Positions 54,606-61,814 of a stretch of DNA of 64,000 bases are shown in pieces (the stretch's first letter is position 1; every line of letters begins with the position of its first letter). Source of the stretch: Terriglobia bacterium (GTDB lineage Bacteria; Acidobacteriota; Terriglobia; Bryobacterales; Bryobacteraceae). The notes beneath the pieces were generated by a model, which made no database searches, had not been told where the DNA came from, and worked only from the letters and a program-made list of their open reading frames with translations. A program made the position numbers and the translations under genes. The stretch spans positions 26,873-90,872 of the forward strand of contig JAIQFN010000021.1 in the NCBI GenBank assembly GCA_020073265.1, in the 5' to 3' direction.

Positions 54606-54794
54606 CTATTCGTCGGGTTCCCCGCGCTTCTGGTAGCCGTCACAATCCAGCACGGGCAGCCGCGGATATTTCGGAAACCGCGAATCCATCTTCGAAAGCT
54701 CGCAAAGATAGAACACCGACCCGCGATCTGAAGTAACGCGCCGCACGTGCCGGCAACTCGCGCACAGTCCCGCTGAAGCGTCCCGATCTTCCAA
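54606..54794 (-). CDS. Small cysteine-containing protein (zinc-ribbon-like)
   Basis: 62 residues with TTG start at 54794. Four Cys in the order CASC, YLCEL, VLDCDGY, plus SRFPKYPRLPVLDCDGYQKR. The pattern looks like a small zinc-binding protein and the codon use is regular, so I treat it as real although the start is uncertain. Convergent with the receiver gene, touching its stop. Function unknown. Confidence 0.55.
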   Translation of the reverse strand: MEDRDASAGLCASCRHVRRVTSDRGSVFYLCELSKMDSRFPKYPRLPVLDCDGYQKRGEPDE

Positions 54795-54876
54795 TCAACC
54801 ACTCTACTAGCACCACACACCTGACACCCGGCACCTGCCATCTTGGCTGCAGGGCTACTATCAGTATTCCAGTTTA

Positions 54877-54908
54877 GTAGTAACTTTGGTATGATGTGAG
54901 GTAGTAAC
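54877..54908 (+). promoter_or_regulatory. MazEF promoter/operator candidate
   Basis: GTAGTAAC occurs twice (54877-54884 and 54901-54908), the second directly before the mazE ATG, 24 bp apart, close to two helical turns. TATGAT (54890-54895) between them is a likely -10. Autorepression by the antitoxin through these repeats is plausible but unproven. Confidence 0.4.
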
Positions 54909-55154
54909 ATGAAGACTGCGATCTCCATAGACGACGCACTATTGCAGCAGGCGGATCAAACCGCGCAGCTTTTGGGCGTCAGCCGCAGCCGGCTCTTCGC
55001 GATGGCGGTCGGTGATTTCCTCGCCAGACAGCGGCGCGAGCAGATGCTGCTCAGCCTGAACCAGGTCTATGCCAGCGCTCCGGAACCGGCCGACCAACGC
55101 TTGCTGAAGGGAATCAAGGGCAAGGTCCGCCGGGCCGTCAAGGAGAGTTGGTGA
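54909..55154 (+). CDS. mazE: MazE-like ribbon-helix-helix antitoxin
   Basis: 81 residues. An N-terminal ribbon-helix-helix (MKTAISIDDALLQQADQTAQ, LLGVSRSRLFAMAVGDFLAR) is followed by a toxin-wrapping tail (APEPADQRLLKGIKGKVRRA). It should bind the operator upstream and neutralise MazF. The toxin gene overlaps by 4 bp (GTGA). Confidence 0.88.
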   Translation: MKTAISIDDALLQQADQTAQLLGVSRSRLFAMAVGDFLARQRREQMLLSLNQVYASAPEPADQRLLKGIKGKVRRAVKESW

Positions 55155-55501
55155 GAGAGATTCGGCAGGGCCAGGTATATTGGCTTGATTTCGGCCCTGC
55201 GACCGGTTCCGCTCCCGCGGACCGGCATCCTTGCGTGGTTGTCCAGAACGATGTCTTCAATCAGAGTGCGATTCGAACCAGCGTCGTATGCCTGATCACT
55301 TCCAATCTGAGCAGGGCGAACGCGCCGGGCAACGTGCTTCTGAAGAAAGGTGAAGCCAACCTGCCGAAGACCAGCGTGGTGAACGTCTCCCAGATTCTCA
55401 CCGTCGACAAGGCCGAGCTGGCGGAATCGACCGGCAAGCTAAGCGCCGCAGCCGCCCGGGCCGTCCGCGACGGATTGCATATGCTGTTCGACAAGCTGTA
55501 A
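55151..55501 (+). CDS. mazF: MazF-family endoribonuclease toxin
   Basis: 116 residues from GTG 55151, overlapping mazE by 4 bp; a TTG one codon upstream is possible. PemK/MazF fold: IRQGQVYWLDFGPATGSAPA, RHPCVVVQNDVFNQSAIRTS, VVCLITSNLSRANAPGNVLL, SVVNVSQILTVDKAEL. MazF toxins cut mRNA (sometimes tRNA or rRNA) at short motifs and arrest growth; the motif here cannot be predicted. Confidence 0.92.
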   Translation: MREIRQGQVYWLDFGPATGSAPADRHPCVVVQNDVFNQSAIRTSVVCLITSNLSRANAPGNVLLKKGEANLPKTSVVNVSQILTVDKAELAESTGKLSAAAARAVRDGLHMLFDKL

Positions 55502-55626
55502 TGCGGCCGCATCCGTCCCTAGCGCGCAATTACCTAAGCTCATTGAGCGCTATCGACATTGTTGAGCTAGTGGCGACTGAACAGAGCCAAACTTGGTATG
55601 GTAGTTCCTGAGCCACAGTAGCCCCC

Positions 55627-56262
55627 ATGCCCGCTCGCTCGAGCGAATCCTTCATCCTCCAAACCTACCCCTTCCGCGAATCCGACCTCATCGTCAGCTT
55701 CTTCACCCGCGACCAGGGCAAACTCCGCGGCGTCGCCCGCCGCGCCCGCCGCCCCAAATCCAACTTCGGCTCCGGCCTCGAACGCCTCTCCCACGCCACC
55801 GTCTCGTATTTTCAAAAAGAAAACCGCGAGCTGGTCAGCATGAATTCTTGCGAGCTGGTCCACTCGCAGTTCGCGCTCGCTTCCAACTACGAGTCGAGCG
55901 TCGCACTCGACTACCTCGCCGAAGTCACCGAGCAATTGCTGCCGCCCAACGAAACTAACGAACGCCACTTCCGCCTGCTGGCCGCGGTGCTCGACTACCT
56001 GCGCCAAGGCGGCAACCCCTTCACCGCCGTCACCTACTTCGCCCTCTGGTCCGTGCGCCTCGCCGGATTCCTCCCCGACCTCCGCGTCTCGCCCGAATCG
56101 CGCGCCATCGCCGAGGAAATGCTCGTCACCCCAGTCCACGCACTCGCGCCGCGCACCTGGACTAGAGACACCGCGTCGGATCTCCGCCGCCTCCTGAATC
56201 GCCTCATCGAAGAACACGCCGAACGCCGCCTCCGCACGCCTGCGATCATGGAGTCACTGTGA
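55627..56262 (+). CDS. recO: DNA repair protein RecO (short form)
   Basis: 211 residues. N-terminal OB fold: SESFILQTYPFRESDLIVSF, FTRDQGKLRGVARRARRPKS. The helical part has VHSQFALASNYESSVALDYL and LRLAGFLPD-type WSVRLAGFLPDLRVSPESRA. It lacks the CxxC zinc-finger cysteines of many RecO proteins and is shorter than the usual ~240-250. RecO loads RecA with RecR at gaps. The stop overlaps the next gene by 4 bp. Its 5' 285 bp and a middle part recur at 61.5 kb and 60.4 kb. Confidence 0.92.
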   Translation: MPARSSESFILQTYPFRESDLIVSFFTRDQGKLRGVARRARRPKSNFGSGLERLSHATVSYFQKENRELVSMNSCELVHSQFALASNYESSVALDYLAEVTEQLLPPNETNERHFRLLAAVLDYLRQGGNPFTAVTYFALWSVRLAGFLPDLRVSPESRAIAEEMLVTPVHALAPRTWTRDTASDLRRLLNRLIEEHAERRLRTPAIMESL

Positions 56263-58223
56263 AGCTCCTCAGCAAACCTATTCTTCTCCTCGCTTGCACC
56301 GCCGCACCCGCCTTCGCCCAAGCGAACCCCTGCCGCACCACCCAGCCTGTATCTACCCTCGGATCAACTCCCGTGCCCCAGGCCACGATCGTATATGACC
56401 CCAATCAAAGCGTCTGTTGGCTCGCCAATGCGGATCTGGCCGGAGACCCGAATATGCGCGCTGCTTTGGGCGTCACCGGAGTCAGCCCCAACGGCTCCAT
56501 GGACTCCGCCACAGCGCAAAAATGGGTCGCGGCACTAAACGCCTATAACAATGGTGCAGGCTACCTTGGCCACAACGATTGGCAGCTTCCAGCGGCGCCT
56601 TTGGTGGACAACACCTGCGCCAGTACCGGCACGGGTGGCGGATCGTTTGGTCCTCTGTGCTCCGCGAGCGCCCTCTCGAACCTCTACTCAGTCGGCCTCA
56701 AGCTGAGCTTCCCGTCCAGCGTCGCCCCCGCGTTCGGCGCCACCGTCGCGCCACTCCACAACCTAAAGTCCTCCTATTACTGGGCGCAGCAAAACGACGG
56801 CGGCACCAGCGGCGCCAGCAACGGTGGACAGGAAGTTTATTCCTTCGCCAACGGCATCCAGGGCGGCGTCACGACAAAAGACAACTACTTCTACACGCTG
56901 CCGATGATCCCCGGCGCCATCGGAACACCACCGTCCTGTTCCGCGGGCGGCACCGCCGTCGTCCCCTATACCGCCGGACCCGCTGCCGGCAACGCCGTCT
57001 ACGATTGCAACACCAAGTACACTTGGGCCGCCGACGCGAACTTGCCCGCCTCGAACGCGTTCGGCATCACCGGCAACGTGTCGATCCCAGCTTCCTCCAA
57101 CCGCACCATTACCGCGCCCAAAATCAGCGCCGGCGCAATGTTGCTCGATACAGCCACTCAATGGCTACAGGCCATGAACAACAGCCGTTACCTGGGTTCC
57201 TCCGCCTGGCAGCTCCCCGCGACCTCCATAGTTCTGCAGGATTTGTTCACGGACTTGGGCCTCGAATCGGGCGATAGCAGGCTCATGTCGACTGGCACTT
57301 CGGGACCCTTCCAGAATCTGCAACCCTTCTACTATTGGGGCTGCCAACGCGACCAATCCGGAAACAGCCAGTCGCCCTGCACCGGGTACGCCCCCAGCGA
57401 TCTTCAATGGAGCTTCAATTTCGACGCCGGATTTCAGCCGACCAGCTCCCTCATCCAACACTTCTTCGTCATGGTTTATTATCCAGTGACCGCCGCCGCC
57501 GGTCCGCTCGTCTCCGTGGTGGCCAATGCGGAAGGCGAGGCGACCACCATCGCACCCAACACCTGGGTCGAGATCAAAGGCTCCAACCTCGCGCCGCCCG
57601 GCGACTCCCGCATCTGGCAGGATCCCGATTTCGTCAACAACCAGTTGCCCTCGCAACTCGACCGCGTCAGCGTCACCGTGAACGGCCGCAGCGCCTACGT
57701 CTACTACATCAGTCCAACGCAGATCGACATTCTGACGCCGCCCGACGCGTTATCCGCCGAAGCGCAAATCGTGGTTTCGAGCAACGGCGCCGCCAGCGCG
57801 CAATTCACCGCGCTCGCTCAGCCTCTATCTCCCTCGTTTTTTGTCTTCAGCGATGGTTTGCACGTGGCCGCTATCCACACCGATGGAACTCTCGTGGGCC
57901 CCGCGAGCTTCTCGGCGCCCGGCTATACTTTTTCTCCAGCCAAGCCCGGGGAAACAATCTCGGTCTACGCAAACGGCTTCGGCGCCACCTCGACTCCCGT
58001 GGTCGCCGGATCCATTACGCAAGGCGGAACGTTGTCTCCACTTCCCTCGATCACGATTGCAGGTCGGAACGCGACGGTTCAGTTCGCCGGACTGGTCCAA
58101 CCGGGCCTGTTCCAGTTCAATGTGACCCTTCCGGACCCGGTCCCGCAAGGCGATCAGCTCATCAAAGCGACGTACGGTGACACGGTCACGCAGCCCGGTA
58201 CGCTGGTGACGATAACTCACTGA
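56259..58223 (+). CDS. Secreted DUF1566-type protein with Solibacter-type C-terminal domain (TIGR03437-like)
   Basis: 654 residues, GTG start overlapping recO by 4 bp. Signal peptide with PILLLACTAAPAFAQ. Two DUF1566 (Lcl C-terminal)-like blocks: VWLANADLAGD-type region with LNAYNNGAGYLGHNDWQLPA, and ATQWLQAMNNSRYLGSSAWQ with LPATSIVLQDLFTDLGL. The C-terminal ~215 residues (VEIKGSNLAPPGDSRIWQDP, INGRSAYVYYISPTQIDIL-like NGRSAYVYYISPTQIDILTP, ETISVYANGFGATSTPVVAG, LVQPGLFQFNVTLPDPVPQG) match the pattern of the Solibacter C-terminal domain. Probably surface-attached or secreted; function unknown. Confidence 0.85.
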   Translation: MKLLSKPILLLACTAAPAFAQANPCRTTQPVSTLGSTPVPQATIVYDPNQSVCWLANADLAGDPNMRAALGVTGVSPNGSMDSATAQKWVAALNAYNNGAGYLGHNDWQLPAAPLVDNTCASTGTGGGSFGPLCSASALSNLYSVGLKLSFPSSVAPAFGATVAPLHNLKSSYYWAQQNDGGTSGASNGGQEVYSFANGIQGGVTTKDNYFYTLPMIPGAIGTPPSCSAGGTAVVPYTAGPAAGNAVYDCNTKYTWAADANLPASNAFGITGNVSIPASSNRTITAPKISAGAMLLDTATQWLQAMNNSRYLGSSAWQLPATSIVLQDLFTDLGLESGDSRLMSTGTSGPFQNLQPFYYWGCQRDQSGNSQSPCTGYAPSDLQWSFNFDAGFQPTSSLIQHFFVMVYYPVTAAAGPLVSVVANAEGEATTIAPNTWVEIKGSNLAPPGDSRIWQDPDFVNNQLPSQLDRVSVTVNGRSAYVYYISPTQIDILTPPDALSAEAQIVVSSNGAASAQFTALAQPLSPSFFVFSDGLHVAAIHTDGTLVGPASFSAPGYTFSPAKPGETISVYANGFGATSTPVVAGSITQGGTLSPLPSITIAGRNATVQFAGLVQPGLFQFNVTLPDPVPQGDQLIKATYGDTVTQPGTLVTITH

Positions 58224-58322
58224 GCTCAGGCGCCTGGCACTAGGAGCCTCGATTGGTCTGGACCAATCGCGCCCGGCTAAGGGTCGCTCCATCCCAGATG
58301 AAGCACCCCCGGCCACGTCTGC

Positions 58323-59621
58323 TTATTTCTGCGCAGTCGAATTCGCCGGAGCGGGATGGTCGACGTAGTAGTTCAGAGCCGTAAACTGCATCTCTTCCCA
58401 GGTCTGGTCGCCCCAGCGCACCTCTGCCTTCGGATCAGGATTGGCCGGGTTGTTTACCGAGTTGTCGTAGTGCGCCGTCGCTTCCAGCCGCGAACCCTTG
58501 GGCACTTCGAGCGGCTTCGCGAACGTGTACCACGTTTGCCAGTTGAAATCATAGTGAGGCACGTCCAGCACAACCTCAGAGCGTCCATCGGGATAGATCA
58601 GCCGGTACTCCCAGCTTTTGCCGCGAAGATGCGTGTGCGGAATGAACGAAATGATATGGGTGTCTTCCGTGAATTCGATGGCCGAATCAATCGCCGTATC
58701 GGCAGCGCCGGCTGGGAGCTTCAGCAGCGGATTTATGAAAGTGCCCGCGTGGATTTCCCGTTGCGGCGGTTCCTTTGCAAAGATCAGGCCGACGCTCGTT
58801 TGATCGCTGGCCGCCTTGCCACTGGCCGTGTAGTGCATCTGGAAGGTGAGTTGCGCACCGGCCGGAATCTTCATGGCTTCGCCGGGCTGAAAAATCATAG
58901 GCTCTGAGCCGGGCGCCTTTCCGATCAGCCAGAGGCCAGGACCAGCCTGCTCCTCTCTTCGCGGAGCTTCTCCATTCGGCCGATTCCTCTGAGGCATCAC
59001 CGGCACTACCGGCTTGAATGTGGAGACCATCTGCATCCCCGGCGCCTTCATATACACGATCACGTGATGTACGACGCTGGGCGCACTCGACCGGATTTCC
59101 ATCGCCTGTACCCACTTGTCCTCGGTGAAGTTCGTCGGGACCATGAAATATTGGTACTGGACGGTCCCTTTCGCCGCGACATCAAAAGGCTTCGCCATCG
59201 ACAGCACAACGTCCGGCTTTCCGATTTGCCATCCCTCTGCAAACTGGGGGGCCGGCGGCAGATCCTTCGCATCACCCTCCGGAGCGCCAGCGTCCACCCA
59301 GTTCATCAGAGTATTCTTATCAGCCTCGGTCAGCCTGCGGTCATTCGAAAAGACCCCGTGCGGCTGTGTGGCGTGCCACGGCGGCATCGCTCCGGTGGAT
59401 ACGAATTGGCGGATCGACTTAGCCCACGGCCGAGCATCCTTATAAGTGAGAAGCGACATGGGTGCCGCTTCACCGGGGCGGTGGCAAGTAGCGCAATTCT
59501 TGTACAGAATCGGCGCGACGTCCTTGGAGAAGGTCGGCGCAGAGGCGGCTGTCAAATCGGCGCCGATGCCGGCCGAGATCAGTATCGCGCCGCCCAAAAG
59601 AGACGTAACCAGGCTTTTCAT
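58323..59621 (-). CDS. Secreted PHM-like (copper type II monooxygenase fold) protein with N-terminal cytochrome c motif
   Basis: 432 residues. Signal peptide MKSLVTSLLGGAILISAGIG. A cytochrome-c-like domain with one CxxCH (ILYKNCATCHRPGEAAPMSL) and a possible distal Met (TGAMPPWHATQ). Then a region resembling ascorbate-dependent copper monooxygenases: APSVVHHVIVYMKAPG (HH), TFQMHYTASGK (HxH-like) and IISFIPHTHLRGKSWEYRLI (HTH). A conserved acidobacterial/planctomycete layout of unknown substrate. AAGGAG lies 6 nt before the ATG, so a conventional leader. Confidence 0.82.
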   Translation of the reverse strand: MKSLVTSLLGGAILISAGIGADLTAASAPTFSKDVAPILYKNCATCHRPGEAAPMSLLTYKDARPWAKSIRQFVSTGAMPPWHATQPHGVFSNDRRLTEADKNTLMNWVDAGAPEGDAKDLPPAPQFAEGWQIGKPDVVLSMAKPFDVAAKGTVQYQYFMVPTNFTEDKWVQAMEIRSSAPSVVHHVIVYMKAPGMQMVSTFKPVVPVMPQRNRPNGEAPRREEQAGPGLWLIGKAPGSEPMIFQPGEAMKIPAGAQLTFQMHYTASGKAASDQTSVGLIFAKEPPQREIHAGTFINPLLKLPAGAADTAIDSAIEFTEDTHIISFIPHTHLRGKSWEYRLIYPDGRSEVVLDVPHYDFNWQTWYTFAKPLEVPKGSRLEATAHYDNSVNNPANPDPKAEVRWGDQTWEEMQFTALNYYVDHPAPANSTAQK

Positions 59622-59704
59622 CGCAGCTCCTTATCTCCAATGTAGCCCCGCAGCCTCCGAAAGCCCAAGCCGCCCTTGGCCGGACAGACGAATCTACACG
59701 CCTC

Positions 59705-59739
59705 TTGCCCTCGAAACACAGTTACACATATACTGTGTT
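59705..59739 (+). promoter_or_regulatory. VapBC promoter with overlapping inverted-repeat operator
   Basis: TTGCCC (59705-59710), 18-bp spacer, TATACT (59729-59734). An inverted repeat AACACAGT (59715-59722) / ACTGTGTT (59732-59739), 9-bp spacer, covers the -10 and reaches the start codon. The -10 ends 6 nt before the GTG at 59741, so the message may be leaderless. The layout fits VapB autorepression. Confidence 0.55.
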
Positions 59740-59740
59740 C

Positions 59741-59971
59741 GTGAAGAATATCACTTTAAGCGTCGACGAAAACGTCCTCGCCGCCGTTCGGCGCCATGCC
59801 GCCGAGCATGACTTAACTGTGAACGCACTGGTCCGCGACTACCTAACGAATCTCGCGATGCACGAGTCTCGAGCGGACCGGGCTCGCGCGCGGCTTCGGC
59901 AATTGAGCGCGCGATCCAAAGGCCGGCTCGGAAAGAAGACCTGGTCGCGAGAAGATTTGCATGACCGCTAG
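59741..59971 (+). CDS. vapB: VapB-like antitoxin (ribbon-helix-helix)
   Basis: 76 residues from GTG 59741 (GTG 59735 and TTG 59705 also in frame; the promoter position favours 59741). KNITLSVDENVLAAVRRHAA, EHDLTVNALVRDYLTNLAMH is a ribbon-helix-helix; the basic tail (RADRARARLRQLSARSKGRL) should contact the toxin. The vapC start lies inside its 3' end (11-bp overlap). Confidence 0.83.
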   Translation: MKNITLSVDENVLAAVRRHAAEHDLTVNALVRDYLTNLAMHESRADRARARLRQLSARSKGRLGKKTWSREDLHDR

Positions 59972-60374
59972 CGTGTTTCTCGACACCAACGTCCTCGTTT
60001 ACGCAGCCGTGGGAACCGGCAAAGATGCACCTAAGCGGAAACGGGCGCTTGAGCTGATTGAATCGGAGGACTTCGGAACCTCAGCTCAAGTCCTGCAGGA
60101 ATTCTTTGTGACGGTAGTCAAGAAGGCCGCGCGCCCGCTTTCGGCGGCCGTTGCCCTGGAGTGGATTGAACAATTGGCGTCATTTCCTTGTCAGACCATC
60201 GACCATCAGTTGGTACGTATCGCGATTGAGCAATCCGAGCGATTCGGCATTTCGTATTGGGACGCCGCCATCCTCGCGGCTGCCGAGGCGCTCGGCGCTC
60301 ACACCGTTTTCTCGGAAGACTTGAATGACGGCCAGCGATATGGAAAACTCCGAGTCGTGAATCCATTTGCTTGA
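59961..60374 (+). CDS. vapC: VapC PIN-domain ribonuclease toxin
   Basis: 137 residues, PIN domain with the acidic quartet visible: Asp8 in VFLDTNVLVYA, Glu47 in QVLQEFFVTVV, Asp101 in ISYWDAAILAAAEALGAHTV and Asp120 in FSEDLNDGQ. VapC enzymes cleave tRNA or rRNA. It overlaps vapB by 11 bp. The recO middle fragment begins 14 bp after its stop. Confidence 0.92.
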   Translation: MTASVFLDTNVLVYAAVGTGKDAPKRKRALELIESEDFGTSAQVLQEFFVTVVKKAARPLSAAVALEWIEQLASFPCQTIDHQLVRIAIEQSERFGISYWDAAILAAAEALGAHTVFSEDLNDGQRYGKLRVVNPFA

Positions 60375-60388
60375 CTGCCTGGTGCGGC

Positions 60389-60475
60389 AACTACGAGTCG
60401 AGCATGGCACTCGATTACCCGGCTGAGGTCAGGTACCAATTGTTGCCGCCCAACGAACGCCACTCCGGCTGCTGG
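60389..60475 (+). pseudogene. recO middle fragment
   Basis: This stretch reads AACTACGAGTCGAGC, then a short variable spot, then GCACTCGA and later TTGTTGCCGCCCAACGAACG. It aligns with recO 55885-55982 (encoding NYESSVALDYLAEVTEQLLP) with scattered substitutions and one 9-nt deletion. It has no start and ends inside the HEPN gene's stop. It overlaps, in recO coordinates, the last ~27 bp of the 5' fragment at 61479-61763. Confidence 0.85.
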
Positions 60476-61033
60476 TTACGGCTTCGCCTCGTCCGTTAGA
60501 GTTGGTCGCTTCTCAGGACTCGTCCTCTCAGCCTGACGACGCTCCTTACTTGGGAGCATCGAAACCAGGTAAGCCTGCCCTGACGCCTCTTCGCGGATGA
60601 TGCTCCAGCTCTGGAATGCGTCGGCGATGCTGTCGATATGAAACAACACCTCCGTCAACTCCCATCGTCGCGCAATGTTGTAGTCGGCCTCATTGCGATG
60701 GTATTGCGCCTGAATGAAGACCTCCGCGACGTTGTAAAGGTGATAGGCGACCGTCCGTTCCTGTCCCTCTGGAGGCCTCCTTCGAAAGTAACTGTTCAGC
60801 TCGGTAACTTTCCTGACCGCGGCCTGCTGCATTGGGCCGTGATCGAATACACGGGCTAACGCACCGCGTAATTCCGGACGGATCCAGTTCGCAGTTGCCT
60901 CTGAGACGAGGAGATGAAACAACGCGTAGTACGCCGTCGAAACAGCCCGGCGCAGGCTGGCCTGGTGAGGCTGCCCCGGATGCAGATTGGCGATGTCCTG
61001 AGCAAGTTCAAGCAACTCGTCCGCGTAGGCCAC
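60476..61033 (-). CDS. HEPN-like domain protein
   Basis: 185 residues. Helical HEPN-type pattern: SLRRAVSTAYYALFHLLVSE (about 26-45), and an Rx4H motif RTVAYH (Arg93, His98) in ERTVAYHLYNVAEVFIQAQY, the catalytic signature of many HEPN RNases. The C-terminal ~35 residues are charged and low complexity, and the stop lies at the edge of the recO fragment. It starts 3 bp after the 104-aa partner gene on the same strand. Together they form a two-gene module of the toxin-antitoxin or defence type; which partner is toxic is unknown. Base composition is less GC-rich than the core genes. Confidence 0.7.
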   Translation of the reverse strand: MAYADELLELAQDIANLHPGQPHQASLRRAVSTAYYALFHLLVSEATANWIRPELRGALARVFDHGPMQQAAVRKVTELNSYFRRRPPEGQERTVAYHLYNVAEVFIQAQYHRNEADYNIARRWELTEVLFHIDSIADAFQSWSIIREEASGQAYLVSMLPSKERRQAERTSPEKRPTLTDEAKP

Positions 61034-61036
61034 CGA

Positions 61037-61351
61037 TCAGGCCCAGGACGGTTCTTTGATCCTCGCCTGTTCCGATTCGGTGCGGAAATCGAAATAGGGA
61101 AGAACACCCCACGCTTCGAGGGGTTGCACTTGCTGGACAATTGCCTGCGAGATCCGTTTGCCGAGATCTAGCAGTTGAGCGCGCGGTGTTTCATCCGCGA
61201 TTACAACTTGAAAGAACACGGCCGGTTCCCCGTTCCAGTCCGTCCCGAGCGAAGGCGTGACGCTCACGATCGGCCGTGCCAGGCCGCTGGAAGCCTGGGC
61301 GATGGCGGCAAAGAACTGCGCCTGTTGTGCAAACGCCCTCGCAATGTACAT
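61037..61351 (-). CDS. Small partner protein of the HEPN gene, 104 aa
   Basis: 104 residues from the ATG at 61351; an upstream extension to 61447 would run through the promoter. It has LARPIVSVTPSLGTDWNGEP and AVFFQVVIADETPRAQLLDL, then PYFDFRTESEQARIKEPSWA. No nucleotidyltransferase (MNT) motif GSxxxG...DxD is present, so this is not the classic HEPN-MNT pair. It heads the pair (3-bp gap to HEPN) with a GATAAT hexamer 6 nt upstream. Alpha/beta fold, no signal peptide. I do not recognise the family by name. Confidence 0.65.
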   Translation of the reverse strand: MYIARAFAQQAQFFAAIAQASSGLARPIVSVTPSLGTDWNGEPAVFFQVVIADETPRAQLLDLGKRISQAIVQQVQPLEAWGVLPYFDFRTESEQARIKEPSWA

Positions 61352-61357
61352 ACTGTC

Positions 61358-61363
61358 ATTATC
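61358..61363 (-). promoter_or_regulatory. -10 element (GATAAT), likely leaderless start of the HEPN module
   Basis: On the minus strand GATAAT, GACAGT, then ATG at 61351. No Shine-Dalgarno sequence or -35 box. It gives an independent argument for the 104-aa start. Confidence 0.5.
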
Positions 61364-61478
61364 CCGCGTCTTTAGATCCGCCGGATGCGTCGACCATGCT
61401 GGCGGCGGATCGGATATCACGCCGTGCCTGGGACCGAACACCTGCATCCCAACCTGCTACCCTAGTCAGTCGTACCCC

Positions 61479-61766
61479 ATGCCCGCTCGCCTGAGCGAAT
61501 CCTTCATCCTCCACACCTACCCCTTCCGCGAATCCGACCTCATCGTCAGCTTCTTCACCCGCGACCAGGGCAAGCTCCGCGGCGTCGCCCGACGCGCCCG
61601 CCGACCCAAATCCAACTTCGGCTCGGGCCTCGAACGCCTCTCCCACGCCACCATGTCGTATTATCAAAAGGAGAACCGCGAGCTGGTCAGCCTGAACTCT
61701 TGCGGGCTGGTCCACTCGCAGTTCGCGCTAGCTTCCAACTACGAGTCGAGCGTTGCACTCGACTGA
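61479..61766 (+). pseudogene. recO 5' fragment (truncated copy)
   Basis: Collinear and without indels with the first 285 bp of recO (55627-55911), differing at scattered positions. It begins at the ATG and ends in ALASNYESSVALD followed by TGA. The homology stops exactly inside the segment where the 60.4-kb fragment starts. The protein keeps the OB fold but would lack the helical RecO part, so it is probably non-functional. Confidence 0.9.
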
Positions 61767-61814
61767 CCAAGGTGGAGTTGGACACCCCACCGCGCATCGT
61801 TCCGCCGATAGCAG

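Noticed and set aside
61257..61478. Upstream extension of the recO 5' fragment ORF
   Set aside because: It runs antisense through the HEPN-partner gene and its promoter; recO homology begins at the ATG 61479.
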